Origin: Acanthopleura granulata
Taxonomy: Eukaryota; Mollusca; Polyplacophora; Chitonida; Chitonidae
Direction of reading: 5' to 3'
NCBI GenBank assembly: GCA_016165875.1
Contig: JABBOT010000001.1
Location: 33,969,011-34,033,010 of the forward strand
DNA: 64,000 nucleotides
The notes under the pieces are model-generated. The model was not told the DNA's origin, searched no databases, and saw only the letters and a program-made list of their open reading frames with translations. Positions 34,603 through 47,255 of this stretch are shown piece after piece. Numbering within the stretch: position 1 is the stretch's first letter; each line of letters starts with the position of its first letter. The position numbers and the translations under genes were made by a program.

Positions 34603-34901
34603 CTACAGAGTTTTTTTACTCATCTTAATAAGCATATGAGCTTTCATATCCAGCCTAGCACAAGGAACACAGGAACCTGGGAATGTTAGGATAGTGTCAA
34701 CAATGTCTCCAAATGTAAAGAGCGATAAAACGTGAAACACATGATTTGAATCTCGATAGGTCAGCAGGGCCTCCATTTCCGTCGTGCTAGCCTCACTGTG
34801 TCCTCCAATGGCGAAGACAAAGATGGTTATGCGCTGGTTTTGGATATTTCGAAGTTCCGGTACTTTCACAACAGCGTCCGGGCCACAGTCCTAAAGGGCT
34901 C
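34603..34901 (-). pseudogene. Orphan vWA exon, deletion at start (copy C)
   Basis: A lone third-exon homologue encodes VPELRNIQNQRITIFVFAIG and continues to SNHVFHVLSLFTFGDIVDTI. Directly after its acceptor the frame reads GAL-stop and then DCGPDAVV. Compared with gene A, about 50 nt encoding RSDRDSVKEV and the MIDAS LTDG are deleted. The two upstream exons are absent: the unit B equivalents lie between 49.0 and 49.8 kb, a segment missing here. It is a pseudogene. Confidence 0.85.
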
Positions 34902-34929
34902 CTAAAGAGTAAAGAAGCACACTATAGGA

Positions 34930-36980
34930 AAATTCATCAGATGAGCAAATATGGCGAAACCTATACCATATATTTATGACGACATGAACCAAACAACCAC
35001 CCTATTGTCAGCGGTCCTCAGTCGGCTGGGTTCATGCACTCAGGTTTCACGGAATAGACTCCAGGGGCTGTTTAGAGATTCCTGAGAGACAATGACAGAA
35101 GCGGCAAAGGTAACCAGCGCTTGCCTTTCTCATAACCAGGGGCAGACAGCCCTTTTTTTTCTTGGGATTATCTGGAATTCATGTCACAGTTAATCAGTCT
35201 GAATATGTATGTATACCATGGGCCTACTAAGCAAATGAAAAGTGAGGGGCAAACCATATGTCGGCCCTCCACTTTTGAAAGTGTGGGGGGCACTGGCCCC
35301 TCTGCCCTTCCCCGCCGCTTCGAATGCCACTGTATATCTTTGATGACCATTTGAAAACCGTACAGATCTGGGTATGTGTATGAGTTGACAGCAATCTGAC
35401 CCTGGATTGACCCTAGGTTTATTATCATAATCAGCACGATGGCGTTGAAATTTCGCAAAAGACTCTCAGAAATGTTTAAGGTTTCTGAAACAATGATACA
35501 TTGAAAGTAATGGAATTGAAGCTTAAATATGAGCCTTAATTAAAAACTAATCCTACATAAATTGCAAACAAATATTGGAGAGATTTAAACGTTTTGGTCG
35601 TTGGAATGCCAGGTATTACAATTGCCATGTATTTCTCCTCAGTGCGAAAGGTTCTGCTGTTGAACCCTCACCCTTCAAGCAAGTCAGATAAATTCAGGAT
35701 TGTGGACATAAGGGGAGAAATATAAAATTTCTAACACTTAAACTCCAACATAAGTATGAAAATGCTTTCATATGAAATTAATATTTAAAGTGGAAAGATA
35801 ACACCATCACGTGATCTTGTGTGTCTGATTGTCAGCGCCCCGGAAAAGGCAGCGGTCGTAAATTGCACTTATGCCAAATAACATATGAGGACACCTGGAA
35901 CCTTGCAACCTTGCTAAACTGAGGCCTACCACTAGGGTTCTATATGGAACTTTACCGGGAATTTACCACAGACGCAAGACATGGAACCTCTGAAAGGTTC
36001 AATGGCTGCACCCTCTCTTCTAAGTGTCGGGATCGAGTACCATTATACGCTCAAACTATAACGGATAAGCGCTGTTGTATACTCGAATTGAGTGCCTGTT
36101 TACGCTCTGACTACACCGTGTAAATGGTGTTGTAAAATCGGATTGAGTACCAGTTTACGATCTCCCTACGAAGGATAAGCGCTGTTGTAAACACCGATTG
36201 AGTGCCTGTTTGAGCTCTAACTATAAATTATAATTACAATTATTATATTTATGATATATTACTTTGTAGGCCTACACCGTCAGCATTTATTTTAACACAT
36301 GAACACATTAACATGTTAGTAAATTGTTACAGATATGTGTTAATATAACAACACATTTATTTGGTGTGCATACACATATGCACACCATGTTGTTTCAAAG
36401 TGAGCGGTCTTTACGTAACCTGCGCCACAGGTGCGTCGTCAACAACTCGTTGTTAGCAAGGGCCTTTTGAACTGGCCGAGAGAGAGAGAGCCTGGAATCT
36501 ACAACTTTCCTGTTCAAAATTGGAGTTCAAACCGTAATTTACTTGTTAAGACTAGCACCATAACTCGATCACGGTAATTCAGATGTCATAATTAGTAGTA
36601 TCTTTTTGTGTCTATTTCACATGCTCTTATTTGTGAACTTTCTCAACCTAGAATGTGTATGTTAAATTCAGTTGTTGATTGTTTCTACCGACACTGTTTT
36701 ATTGTGTTTCAGTTATTTTCCTCAGCATGGTTTGGCACAAAAGGCGACTTGTTGCAGAACTTTGCGTGGTTATCTAATCTGTTAAAGCCCTCCCGGGTGA
36801 GGCAGCACAACTGCAGAGAAACACAGACGTGATTGTCACGTGTTGCAGCAACATTAGTTACAAAGTTTTGTCGGTGTGTACCACTTTCCTGCTTAATGAA
36901 TAAATCAGTGGTATACTTGAGCTCATAGCTTTGCTCACACCGCAACCCATATAAACGGAAAGGAACTATTTTACACCTAT
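34930..36980. other. Non-coding part of unit A
   Basis: This stretch is collinear with 47.58-50.24 kb. It holds a 55-60 bp degenerate tandem segment near 36.02-36.23 kb (GCGCTGTTGTAAACTCC, GAGTGCCTGTTTG). An open frame at 35.17-35.46 kb begins MRNFNAIVLIMIINLGSIQG, leader-like, but the unit B copy at 47.9-48.1 kb has lost part of it and I find no supported gene. Confidence 0.55.
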
Positions 36981-36983
36981 AAT

Positions 36984-37224
36984 TGATTTATTCGATTGGT
37001 GTTTTACGCCGTACTGAAGAATATTTCACTTACGGTGACCAGAATTATGGTGGGAGGAAACAGGGCAGAGCCCGAGGGAACCCACGAACATCCGCAAGTT
37101 GCTGGAAGACTTACGGCCGGAGTGAAAGGCAGCATGAGCTGGACTTGAACTCACAGCCACGGCACTGGCTTCTGGGTCTTTGATCTGCACTAGCGCATTA
37201 AATGAATGAGCCACGGATGCCCCC
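36984..37224 (-). mobile_element. tRNA-derived SINE at end of unit A
   Basis: A near full-length minus-strand copy with damaged A box (TGGCTCATTCATT) and intact B box (GAGTTCAAGTCC). The flank GGAAAGGAACTATTTTACAC is identical at the unit B copy (50.25 kb), so the insertion predates the duplication. Confidence 0.92.
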
Positions 37225-37226
37225 TG

Positions 37227-38039
37227 GTGGAAGTAAGCGGTGAACAGTGCTCAGTTGTGAGACCTTACAAGAAGTTCACATTTTCAAAAGTCTGCCAAGC
37301 CCAATGAAGACTGCTGTGAACCCGTCTTTAATACATTGTAACTATTCATTGTTATGCAACCCGGCTCATGATTTGACATATATTTTGAGCTAAGCATACA
37401 CCATATCTTTCACTATGTTTCTCGAAGCATCTATATTCAATATATGTACGCTTCATACTTTCTGCAAAGAAATACGCGTTTTTAACTCTTCTCTTATCAC
37501 AATAACTGTATTTTTGCAGTTTCTGTCCCTTTAAGTTATGTACTCTATGTCCGCCAAGTTAAACCCTGGCTACATGTGGTTTGAAGATTGTCCAGAAACG
37601 GTCGGGCTGGTCTCAGAACAGCCCCAAACTGACAACAGGCGTCTGCCCGATATTTTCCTATATTTTAAGGATCGACTAATCTATTATAAACATTCTGAAT
37701 TTAACTAAAAGGTTATAGGTGATACCAACAGGTTCAAATTGTTATTAGGCCAAGAGCCTGTAAACATTGATCAAGACATGAAGGGCTGTAGCTTTTCCTG
37801 AACGCTTCCTTGACAATGACATTTTTCCAAACGTGTGGAGTTTATAAGACCACCATGCACAAAATGGCAGGTGTCATATATTTCATATGAGCTAGGTGTT
37901 GTTAAACTTCGTTACATGAGTATTTACGATTGCTATTTGTTTTTGAATGTCAAGCGTTTGCGATCTGGTTCGTGGCAAAAGAAAAGGGACCTTTTGAAGA
38001 ATAAGGTGGATTTTTCATGTAATTAGAAATAGACATAAA
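37227..38039. other. Spacer between units A and B
   Basis: About 0.8 kb that I could not match to the other units. No supported gene or repeat is visible. Confidence 0.5.
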
Positions 38040-38919
38040 GAAATACATTTATTTATCTTTAAAACGTATAAACTAACAACTTAATAGTGTTTATTGTGGA
38101 TAGCTAGCTCAATTTATTGTTCAGTATATGACTTACAATATTGGTGACAAATCAAGCAATATTTGCATCGGGAAATATACTTGCCCAGGTATAAATCCGC
38201 ACGCTCCATTTCCCGGGCCCTTTATACCTGATTCAAGTAACAAACAGCATGCATGTTTATATCATATGTTATGACTGCAACACACACGTATTTTCTGCGC
38301 TTTATATCTCGGACAATGTCATGTCGTTAACCCACATGTTCCACTTCTCTAACTCCAAGCCGGTGGGTTCAGATAACGTAGGCCTATATAACACGTTTAT
38401 AAACATCATGGATTCTGACTGTACAACCCATGCTGGTAGTTGTATACCCATTATATTGTACCCGATAACCGACACATAGAGAATATGCTTTTAATGACGT
38501 GTGTATAAAGGATAGAGCTATTCAGTGATACAACAGTATGTCTCTCTGCTCACAAACTTAGTGAGGGTAATTGGGTGTGTGAGAGGTAGCTTTGATCTTA
38601 GCCGACGCTGACATCCATACACCATTTAATGGACGTTCCAAAATGTTTCACTCTGTGCACTTTAATTTCCACAGATGTGAAAAAAATTCTTGAGAACCTT
38701 TTAAAACATCTATGCAGTTAAATTTTAAAAAAGAAAATGCAAAGAGTGAAAAGTACTAAAATGAATCCTTTTGCCTGCTTGATCTCTCCGCTTTCACGCG
38801 ATCGGTCCAACCGCTGCACAATAGAACGCCGCTAATCATTTCTCTTTCACATTCAAGAGGACTTATCAATGCCGGCATGACTGCAGTTCTGTTTCATTAT
38901 TTTGAGCACCATTTTGAAG

Positions 38920-38920
<1 letters not shown>

Positions 38921-38953
<33 letters not shown>
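38921..38953. repeat. (TA)n microsatellite
   Basis: About 16 perfect TA units lie just beyond the truncated 3' end of pseudogene B. Confidence 0.98.
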
Positions 38954-38957
<4 letters not shown>

Positions 38958-38988
38958 TAATGATACTATCTACAAACGATCCAACGGG

Positions 38989-40641
38989 ATTGAAGCCATG
39001 TTCTCCATTTCTTTCTGTCATCAGCATCGTGATCACCGATGGCCCAGGCAAATATAGTCAAGGGGGCTTTTGATGTAGTCAAGCTCACTTGCCTTCATCA
39101 CAGACAGCGTCAGGCCCACAGTTACACTTGCCGTCTGTGGGAATAATAACTTCCTTTACGGAATCCCGGTCAGACCGCGCTCCTATAACGATAGAAAAAC
39201 ACAAAGAACCTTCATTAGATACTTTAGAAGAAAATTTATGCAGTTTATATGCTTGCGGAGTTATCCTAAAAGTCTGAACAAAGTAATTAAACATGATTAT
39301 GTACATGTAACTAAAGAAACCAATAACATATCTGTGTTGTCGAAGGTGTACAACTGTGCACGAAGGCTAGCTAGTCAGCAGGTTTCACGCTGATCACTGG
39401 GCATAGGGCTGGGTGTTAACTGCCTGAAGGACCCAGACTCATCCAGCCACTAAAACCAATCCAGCCACTAAAATCCATCCAGCCACTAGAAAAAGTCTTG
39501 GCAAAGGAATTACAGTGTATATTAAAAATTTGCTATTATTTCTCTTTTCCGACAAAATATAATAGTACACAAGTACCTTATATGCCTCTTAGGATCTGAA
39601 ATTTCTAACGGTGAGGTTACTTAAATTAAGCATCACCATAGGCAAGCTGAGAAGGTCATTTATTGGGAGTCTTTTAATGAACTGAAGTATAAATATGCGG
39701 CGCGTTAATAGATATAAACATACCTTCATTTACGGAAAACATTGTCTTGGCGTACTCCATGGCTTATCCCGTGCAGGTGCCCTTGGAAAGACGAGGCAAG
39801 TTTCGGGTGGCGTCCTTCACATCCGCCAAATTGTCGTAATCGTCAAAATCAAAACTCTCTTGAAGATCACCGGAGTAAGTAATAACAGCTGCCCTGTTGC
39901 TCTGTGGCCCCAAACCAATGGTACCGCAGATTTTGCCAATCAGATTTGCCAGATTGGTTTTGGCGATAGCGAACTCAGTTGTGCTGTCAATGCTTCCACT
40001 GCTGTCCACGATGAAAAGAATGTGTTACTGTCTGTCGCCGTTTGCGCCCCGAAAGGGATCCACCGGGTCCCGAAAAGAAAATACGTGATTCACTGTATCT
40101 TACAATATGAGGGGCCTCCATAGTGCAACGTAATGACCAAGGTGCCTCTCATCCATGCGATAGCTATGAGTTCAAGACCAGCTCACGCTGGCTTCCTCTC
40201 CGGGTGTATGTGGGAATGTCCGCCAGCAACCTGTAGATGACCGTGGGTTCCCTTCCTGGCTCTGCCAGGTTTTCTCCCACCATAATGCTCGCTGCCGTCG
40301 TATAAGTGAAATATTCTTGAGTACAGTGCGAAACACCAAATAAATAAATAAATAAACATACAGATATAAACGTATGTAAAAACAAACAATGCATGCATCA
40401 ACTGGGTTACCGTAGCTGAGCTTACTCGAATGTAAACCCCTATACACACTCTTATCAATTTCGGAGAGACTGTGGCACTCGGCACCGCCATATTGGGGCT
40501 GTCGGTAGATCTGGCGGGTCCGGATACGATACTCATTGGCAGTAGGTCCCCACTCTGACCACACGGACACACCACAGTCCAACTTCAGATTGAGCTTAAT
40601 TCAGCAGCTACAAGGGCGGTTGCCAGCAACAATCGGGCCAT
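38989..40641 (-). pseudogene. vWA pseudogene B (unit B copy of gene A)
   Basis: The order is as in gene A, but several lesions are visible. In the leader exon (40,641 to about 40,451) 19 nt are missing after AAELSS, giving an early stop, and the donor is altered. In the second exon (about 40,075-39,724) the sequence before IVDSSGSID has a deletion, and TCTG is followed by TAA where gene A has Glu. In the third exon (39,182 onward) an insertion after NCGPDAV shifts the frame, LTDG is PTDG, and the end of the exon is gone. The promoter block is also deleted. Confidence 0.93.
40108..40363 (+). mobile_element. tRNA-derived SINE in pseudogene B intron
   Basis: This is the orthologue of the SINE at 26.46 kb, with the same head deletion (CCTCCATAGTGCAACG) and same intron position. 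It keeps the CTCACGCTGGCTTCCTCTCC segment that gene A's copy has lost. Confidence 0.92.
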
Positions 40642-40796
40642 TGTTGCGTACAGGTTTTGTATATGTCACTATACCTTAAATACAAAAAATAATAAGAAAA
40701 CAATTGAAGTTGCATTTTGTGATTGTATTATGAACTTGTTTTCACATTATGCAATGTGATCCGTCAACACTGACGTTAATCCATTTCAGTGGGAGT

Positions 40797-40892
40797 ACTT
40801 GAATGTTCGCCCGTGGATCGGACTTGGAGCAGTGAGATCCAGAGTTCAAATCCAGCTTACGATGATTCGGCTGCAGCTTTAGTTCACCTGTT
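40797..40892 (+). mobile_element. Truncated second-type SINE in pseudogene B 5' region
   Basis: AGAGTTCAAATCC and TTCGGCTGCAGCTTTAG match the 27.13-kb element. The 3' part is lost. Confidence 0.65.
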
Positions 40893-41439
40893 CACATTAA
40901 CGAAAAATAAGAAAAGGGCAAGAAACCGCCGTATTTTTGTCTCGCCTGAAACTCGAACTGGATCTGTTACAGTTAATGTCAACCTATAGATATGTACCAA
41001 TTTCAAGTCAATGCAATGAACAACTTAGGAAAAAAAGCCAGGGAAACTGTTAAAACCACAGGGAGGCCCAAAGCGGCCGTAAGTTTGTTGCAAATGAGGG
41101 AAACCATCCGAGGCTAGATCTTGATGAGACATAGTAATCACCAAATTGAAGATATGTGCCAAGTTTTAATACAGTACGAGGAGTCAACACTGCTACGGAT
41201 TCCTTTCGTCTTTATGTAAGATTATAAAAAAAACATTAACCCCATGGTGTAACAAATTAGTTTTAAAGTTCTGTCCAGTTATATCGCTGACGTGGGGTCA
41301 GGAGATGAAATTAAACCGAGTTAGGGAAGGGGGTATAAATATACCGGATACGAAATATAGAGTAAAGAGTTATGTAGGCCCAGGCTTTTGAGTTTTTAAT
41401 TATCCTTTAATAAGTTTTATATACTCCTTCACACCTTAG

Positions 41440-41472
41440 TGGATGACTCAAAAGAAATGGAGGAAGTACATG
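41440..41472 (+). other. Candidate mini-exon, plus strand (unit B copy)
   Basis: Acceptor ccttag, then GGATGACTCAAAAGAAATGG and GAAGTACAT, then donor GTAAGT. A 6-nt in-frame deletion separates it from the 28.5-kb copy. Confidence 0.4.
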
Positions 41473-41508
41473 TAAGTGCAGTATAACAAACGAGTAGAGT
41501 ACAAAGAG

Positions 41509-41832
41509 GTCTCACAATCCAAATAACTATCTCACAAACCAAATAACTATCTCACAAACAAAATATCCACGTCACAAACCAAATGCTTATGTCACAAACC
41601 AAATAACCATCTCACAAACCAAATAACCATCTCACAAACCAAATAACCATCTCACAATCTCACAAACCAAATAACCATCTCACAAACCAAATAACTATCT
41701 CACAAACCAAATACATGTAATCAAATCACAAACCAAATGCTCATCTCACAACCAAATAACCATCTCACAAACAAAGAACCATCTCACAAAACAAATACCT
41801 ACCTCACATACCAAATAGGTATCTTCCAAATG
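41509..41832. repeat. 20-bp minisatellite, unit B array
   Basis: CTCACAAACCAAATAACCAT units, more homogeneous than the unit A array, with a partial doubled CTCACAATCTCACAAACC. Confidence 0.92.
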
Positions 41833-42049
41833 CAATATAAATATCCCCCAGAGCTGACAAATACTACAAGTAACTAATAAGGCAAATCAGGCCTGTCGGT
41901 ATCTCAGATGGACCAAATAACTACCTCCTCTTTTTTTGGACCTCAAAAAGTTCTCACTGTTTCTTCGGCGAATGTTGCTTCTTTCATTTGACTTCATGAA
42001 GGGGGAAATGCTTGTTCTTTGGTTTTGAAGAAGATTATTTAACATGCCG

Positions 42050-42190
42050 TTATTGTGTTTAAGAGAATCTTCTTGGGTTTGGGAGATGTTTATTCAGTTT
42101 AGGAGATGCTTATTTGATATGGCAGATGTTTATCGTTTGGTTTAGTATATCTTTATTCGGTTTGGGATGCGTTTTTTTGTTTGGAAGATT
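42050..42190. repeat. Opposite-orientation 20-bp units, unit B
   Basis: GGTTTGGGAGATGTTTATTC, TTTAGGAGATGCTTATTTG, ATGGCAGATGTTTATCG and GGTTTGGGATGCG correspond to 29.23-29.38 kb in unit A. Confidence 0.75.
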
Positions 42191-43169
42191 TTTGGAAATG
42201 CGAAATTGTAATGTAAAACCATACAATATATAAAACGCCGTTTACCGCTTACTGCCACCACAAGAACTAAAGTAGACGAATCAACAGTCCTAGAATGTTA
42301 TTAGAGTACTAATAGCAATAATTAGACTACTTAGTGAAACGTCCTACAAGCTCTGCATTTGGGTGCCAATATTTCAGTTTTATGTAACCAACTTAACGCA
42401 CCCGAAGACATTCCTGAAATTGGGTTGATAAAAGTCGAAAAATGATGAAGCAACTAACACGTAATCCAACATATATTTGTTGTCGTTTCTGGAAAAATGA
42501 CATTTGTTTACTCTGCCCTATCTAGGAAGAAAGACGATAAAATATTTGTTTTTTTTTCTACTTGCATTCGAACTTATTTTAATGACCCGTAGTGTCACAG
42601 AAAATACGCTGTATATGAAACAGTGCATATATAATTACTAAATACTTAAAACCTATTTAACTAAGCCTTGTTTCAAGAGATATGTACGAATTAGCCACCT
42701 GATTAAAGGAGATGTCTACGTTTTAAAGAAATTAACTGCACTTGTAATGTCAGTAAAAAGTGGTATTGATTTTGGTTTATTGTCACCGACGGTCTGACCG
42801 GAGCCACTTTCACAAAACTTGGTTATTCACTTTTTTTTCGTATTAACTTTCCTCGCAAAAGGCGTCGTCTAGGTTACAGCGCCATAAGGCGGGGTTATTT
42901 ACGCGAATATTTACGTGAAACTGATTTACCAAGTTCTGACAGGTCTATAGGGTTAAATGAGCTGGAGTGAAAGGATAACATCAGAACCATCGCTTCAGTT
43001 AGTCAGCCCGATATGACTGCCATATTGCCCAAGTGACGGTTGACATACTGTGGAAAAAGGCCAACCGGAATATCCATCTCAGTACCACGACACTTTGGCT
43101 GAATCTTACCCCCTTAACATATATTTATATATGCAATGGTGTAATGTAATGTGAGTATTTCGATGCAAA

Positions 43170-43650
43170 ATCGTTATATCACAAGAACAAGTCGGACTTA
43201 ATAAAGAATCTGTGAGCAGATGCAGACGGTTGTATTTTCTCCAGACGTACAATTATGCAATCCATTTATGAATTCAAAATTTCGACTACCGTGTACTTCC
43301 TGGGTTATGATCAAAAGATCCCACAGAGCATAGCAAAACAGCACCACGCCTCCTCTAAAACATTCAATTTATACAGTCTTTTGTATAAATATCAGGCTGT
43401 ATATGAATCACACATTGTTGAAATGGGTTGACACTTCGAACAAAGGAACAAAGTAAAGAAAGTTCAATGTACGAGGAATCTGGAGGGGCTTCCCCTGAAC
43501 TCTTCAATGGAATCCGAATTTACGTGGCATCAAACCTTTATAGTATGGTTTCACATCATCAATATTCTAGCATATATGATCTACATTTCGGTACATGTAT
43601 CTCGCCAAAAATACATTTTGCAGTTAATTTTTATTCACATTAACGATCAA
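43170..43650 (-). repeat. Inverted copy of the 32/46-kb dispersed repeat
   Basis: Reverse-complement matches include ACAATTATGCAATCCA with GAATTCAAAA, CGTGTACTTC, GGGTTATGATCAAA and TCTGGAGGGGCTTCCCCTGA. It lies in a 1.5-kb segment present only in unit B. Confidence 0.75.
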
Positions 43651-44029
43651 TATAAGACGAAAATTTTGTTATCTACAGTTAGATCAATTAATGAGCAGAA
43701 GGTATAGTCCGTGGTCATGTGTAAGCAACATGTGTTGGTAAAAGAATCGTTTAAAACCATAATCCAGCATCGCACGAATCACTCATTGTCTTTGTTGATT
43801 TTGACAAATCCTTTAAGGCTTCATAGAAAGAAAGACATTGGTTAAACCGACGCAGCACGCAAGAGATGACCTGTTAGCTATTTTTATGTGGAATTTCAGC
43901 TTAAATATGTACATTTTCAGGTGGATCACAGGAAGTCCTGATTAATCTACATTAAGCCTTTGTATGTTTAGTATTTAAACAGTAATATTTAATTTTCATC
44001 CTCTAACTGAAAGAGACGAGTGACTGACT

Positions 44030-44175
44030 TGTAGTTTCCATTCACTCACTTTGGGTGCAGTAAACCGGAGTGCCCGGGATAAACCACCAACATTTGGCAA
44101 GTTGCTGGCAAACTTTGCCATGTGTTAGGTGCAGCACACCCGATTAGTGGAAGCCAAGTGGTCTTCCACGCAATT
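44030..44175 (+). repeat. SINE-like fragment (CCGGAGTGCCCGGGATAAAC type)
   Basis: A GTAAACCGGAGTGCCCGGGA motif, CAAGTTGCTGGCAAACTTTG and a GGTGCAGCACACCC stretch resemble a processed dispersed repeat. A shorter relative (CGGAGTTCCTGGGATAAACC) is at 32.57 kb. Confidence 0.45.
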
Positions 44176-44363
44176 CAGAGTATGCCAACAGCTAGAAGAA
44201 CATTGTCACTGCCTCACAAGAATTAAGAATTTGCAAATTCCATGTCCAAGGCCGATAATGTGCCCACACCTCGTGTATCCCATCGATTGAAATGCAAGCA
44301 CATTTAACCACTTGAATGCCTTATATACGCAATATAAGGAAAGACAAGATAACAGTAGGAAAT

Positions 44364-44576
44364 TTAAAGATTTACCTTGCTGTTAGCTTTTTTTGATTTT
44401 TGAGGAAGAGAACCTATGTTTATAGACATACCTTCGCAGATGCATTTAGTAAATAAAATGCTTGTATTGTCAGCAAATAATATGACATTGAGGATATTAT
44501 CGGCACAGGTTATGCCATTAGTACATATAACTGAGATACACCACATTAAAGAGGGATGATAGGTGACGCACCACAA
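44364..44576 (-). pseudogene. Degenerate LINE reverse-transcriptase fragment
   Basis: An open minus-strand segment reads NGITCADNILNVILFADNTS and then ILFTKC. ILFADNTS corresponds to the FADDT catalytic motif with the second Asp replaced by Asn. Confidence 0.75.
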
Positions 44577-44939
44577 GGATCTCCCATACGTTTTATGTAA
44601 ATCGACATCAACAGGTAATCAGGCGATACTGAGTTGTATTTGTGTCTCATTCATCAACGTTTCAGACGTTTATACCAGAACTGAAAAACGTTAATGGTGA
44701 AAAAGGACAGTCTTGACTGACATAATGGCAGGTTTATCCACAGAGGAATCTGTAAGATTGGTTTCCGTGGTGTTTCATGCAGAACTCAGATACATTAGAG
44801 CTCAGGAGGAGGAAACCAAACCTTCCAAACCTTTCTTTGGAAGGTCACTCAACAATTTTTCCCTCCTATTGTAAACAGAACTGTAGCTTACAACGTCGTG
44901 TAGGACCACGTAAATGGGGCTAAAACGGTGATTAGCCAC

Positions 44940-45620
44940 TTACTGGTATTCCAACAAACGCAATGGTACCTACATGGATGTTAAAAAACTGTGTGAGTGT
45001 CGTTTTTGCTGACATATTTTGTAAGTGAATTACTTTTGTAGTCAACAAATAATATGAAGTAGAGAGTGTCAGCGACTCGGGTTAAGTCACTGATGTATAG
45101 AGGGGAAAACTAAGGAACCAAGTACACATCCTGGAGAAACAACGCATTTAGTTAAACTGGGATGAGAAACGGTCCGCAATAGCAGCTATGGTACACTTCT
45201 TTCGACAGGCAACATGCCAACTAATCAAGCTTCATATCATAGCTGAAAAATATAATAGTGAAATTGGCAGTCTTGTCAGCATTGAGCTCAAAACATTCAC
45301 AAGGGTTAACAAATTTACAGATCTATTCATACAAGAATTAGTAAGATTTGATTTCATTGGTGCCTAATGCACATCCAGGGATATGCTCTCATGTCCTTTG
45401 ACAGGTCATTGAAGAGTTTTACCCACCTCTGGCTGACAGAATTTTACCCTGAGATCGAGCCCGATACACATGCATCCCATATTGGTTGTCTGATCCTGGA
45501 ACTACAAGTAGGCTACCTCGTGTGTTCTAACACGTCAAATATATTAAGCCATCATCTTTCACACATTGAGCAATCACTACACAATATAATTAAACAACAA
45601 CGACTGCTACACGCTTAAGA
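44940..45620 (-). pseudogene. Degenerate LINE fragment, unit B copy
   Basis: This is the counterpart of 30.61-31.35 kb with further indels. The block around 45.36-45.62 kb is open on the plus strand in both units, but that is the antisense of the element. Confidence 0.7.
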
Positions 45621-45964
45621 GCTGAAGGCCCAAGAAACGGCAGTGGACGGCTGGTAGCGTGCTACAAGTGTGCTAGTGTTAAGCCGGAGTCGCCAAGTTT
45701 TTGAAGACCTTACACATAAATGCTCAATGCTGTAACCCAGAATGTGCATTCCCAGAATTACGTTTGTCATTGAGCTGCTGCAAGTTGCAAGACGCTATAT
45801 CAGTTATACCAACATCCTATAAAAACAGTAGATGATATGTGGTTTGCTGGATTACAGCTTTTGATTTTTTAACAACAACTTAAACAACATTGAACAGGGT
45901 GTTGTTCTGACCATATCAAGGTTTAACTTTAAATAACAAAATTTTGATCTTATTCATTGCTAAT

Positions 45965-46560
45965 GTGAATGAATTTTTACTGAGAAATTGGTTTTCGCGA
46001 TATACCATGAAGAGTGGATCATGTTACCTGAAAAGCTGATGACGTGGAACCACGCGCCGAGTTCATGATCCCGGTTTTACTGGAAGGTTCAGGGGAAGAC
46101 CCTCCAGAATCCTCGTGGTTATATTGGTTTTTTTGTTTGTTTTTTTTTTCTTGCTAGAGTTGTCAATCAATCCCAACCCTGTGTCAATCATATACAGGCT
46201 AGTTACATTACCGAGATACAAAAGACTATTCAAATAGAGTGACTTTGAGAAGACGTTAGTGTTGTTCTGGTAATGCTGGTTTGTCACGCTTCTCGATCCT
46301 TTGATCATAACCCATGCAAGAAGTACACGACAGCCGAGCTTTTGAATTCACAAGTGGATTGCATAATTGTAGATCTGAGCAAATACTGCCCGTCTGTATC
46401 CGCTGAAAGATTACAGAATGTCTTTATGATGTTGGTTTTATTATGTATACATCTGATACCAAAGATTACATAAGACTCGGTCCGCTGGTTGCACCCACTC
46501 ATCGACAGCATTTTGTCCCTCGGAGAATGTATAAGGACCTTTTTGGGATGAACAATACTC
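45965..46560. repeat. Dispersed repeat, unit B copy
   Basis: Very close to 31,930-32,540. The strong conservation over about 600 bp contrasts with more diverged flanks. Confidence 0.7.
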
Positions 46561-47255
46561 CTGTTGAAGCTTCAATGCACGCTTTGTCTGCTTACAAGTT
46601 CGTTCTTTTCATCTCAGTCATTCACATTTTAATTTCAACAAAGAATTAGATTTGTATATATTTTGTATGACGGAATTAACGTTCAAACACAGAACTGCTC
46701 CTGTTTGGAGAAGAAACAAAGTCACTTGTATGACGTCGAATAAGGCAGATGTGACGTTGAGTAAGGTGTTTATGCTGGAATGGTGCCACTAGCGTTTGAA
46801 AGGGTCGCGTTATTTGTGGATACACGTCAGCGATTGATGACGTCATGTGTTCGTGGATGAGAGTGAAAGGGACAGAAATATTTTGTTTCCGTATAGTCTG
46901 GCGAAACGTACAATATTGATTTCAATACGTTGCAATCTTTTCTCAATGTAGGAGAGTAATTCAGACTATCCCAGTCTTTACAAATTCACCTTGCTTTTAA
47001 GACAAAGATGTTTTGACACCAAAGCAGCTCTTTAACAGGCAACGTACCATGAACACGTGATACATGTGCCATATGAAGTCAGTTTATTGTCATGAATGAT
47101 GTCAGAAAAGCATGGCCTTTTTCTCAGTGATTATAAACGGAAGTTGAATAAAAATGTTGCGAATTTATTTTACGTAGAAAGGCGGAATAATACAGTGAAC
47201 ATGAAATCTGCACTGTGCGGCATGTAGCTGTGATGATATGTTTTTTTTTAACTCA

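Larger units (their letters stand above)
22190..37226. repeat. Segmental duplication unit A
   Basis: This unit is collinear with 38,040-50,491. Matched landmarks include 22,215/38,080 (TAGTGTTTATTGTGGATAGC), 24,310/38,545, the vWA genes at 25-27 and 39-40.6 kb, the TATA-containing block at 28.2/41.3 kb, 31.1/45.4 kb, 31.9/45.95 kb, 34.4/47.05 kb, and the SINE at 36.98/50.25 kb. Unit A alone has 22.5-24.3 and 33.1-34.3 kb; unit B alone has 43.0-44.5 and 49.0-49.8 kb. Confidence 0.93.

Noticed and set aside
35168..35458. 96-codon frame with a leader-like start
   Set aside because: The unit B copy at 47.9-48.1 kb has lost part of the frame, and the sequence after the leader is low-quality and unlike any family I know.
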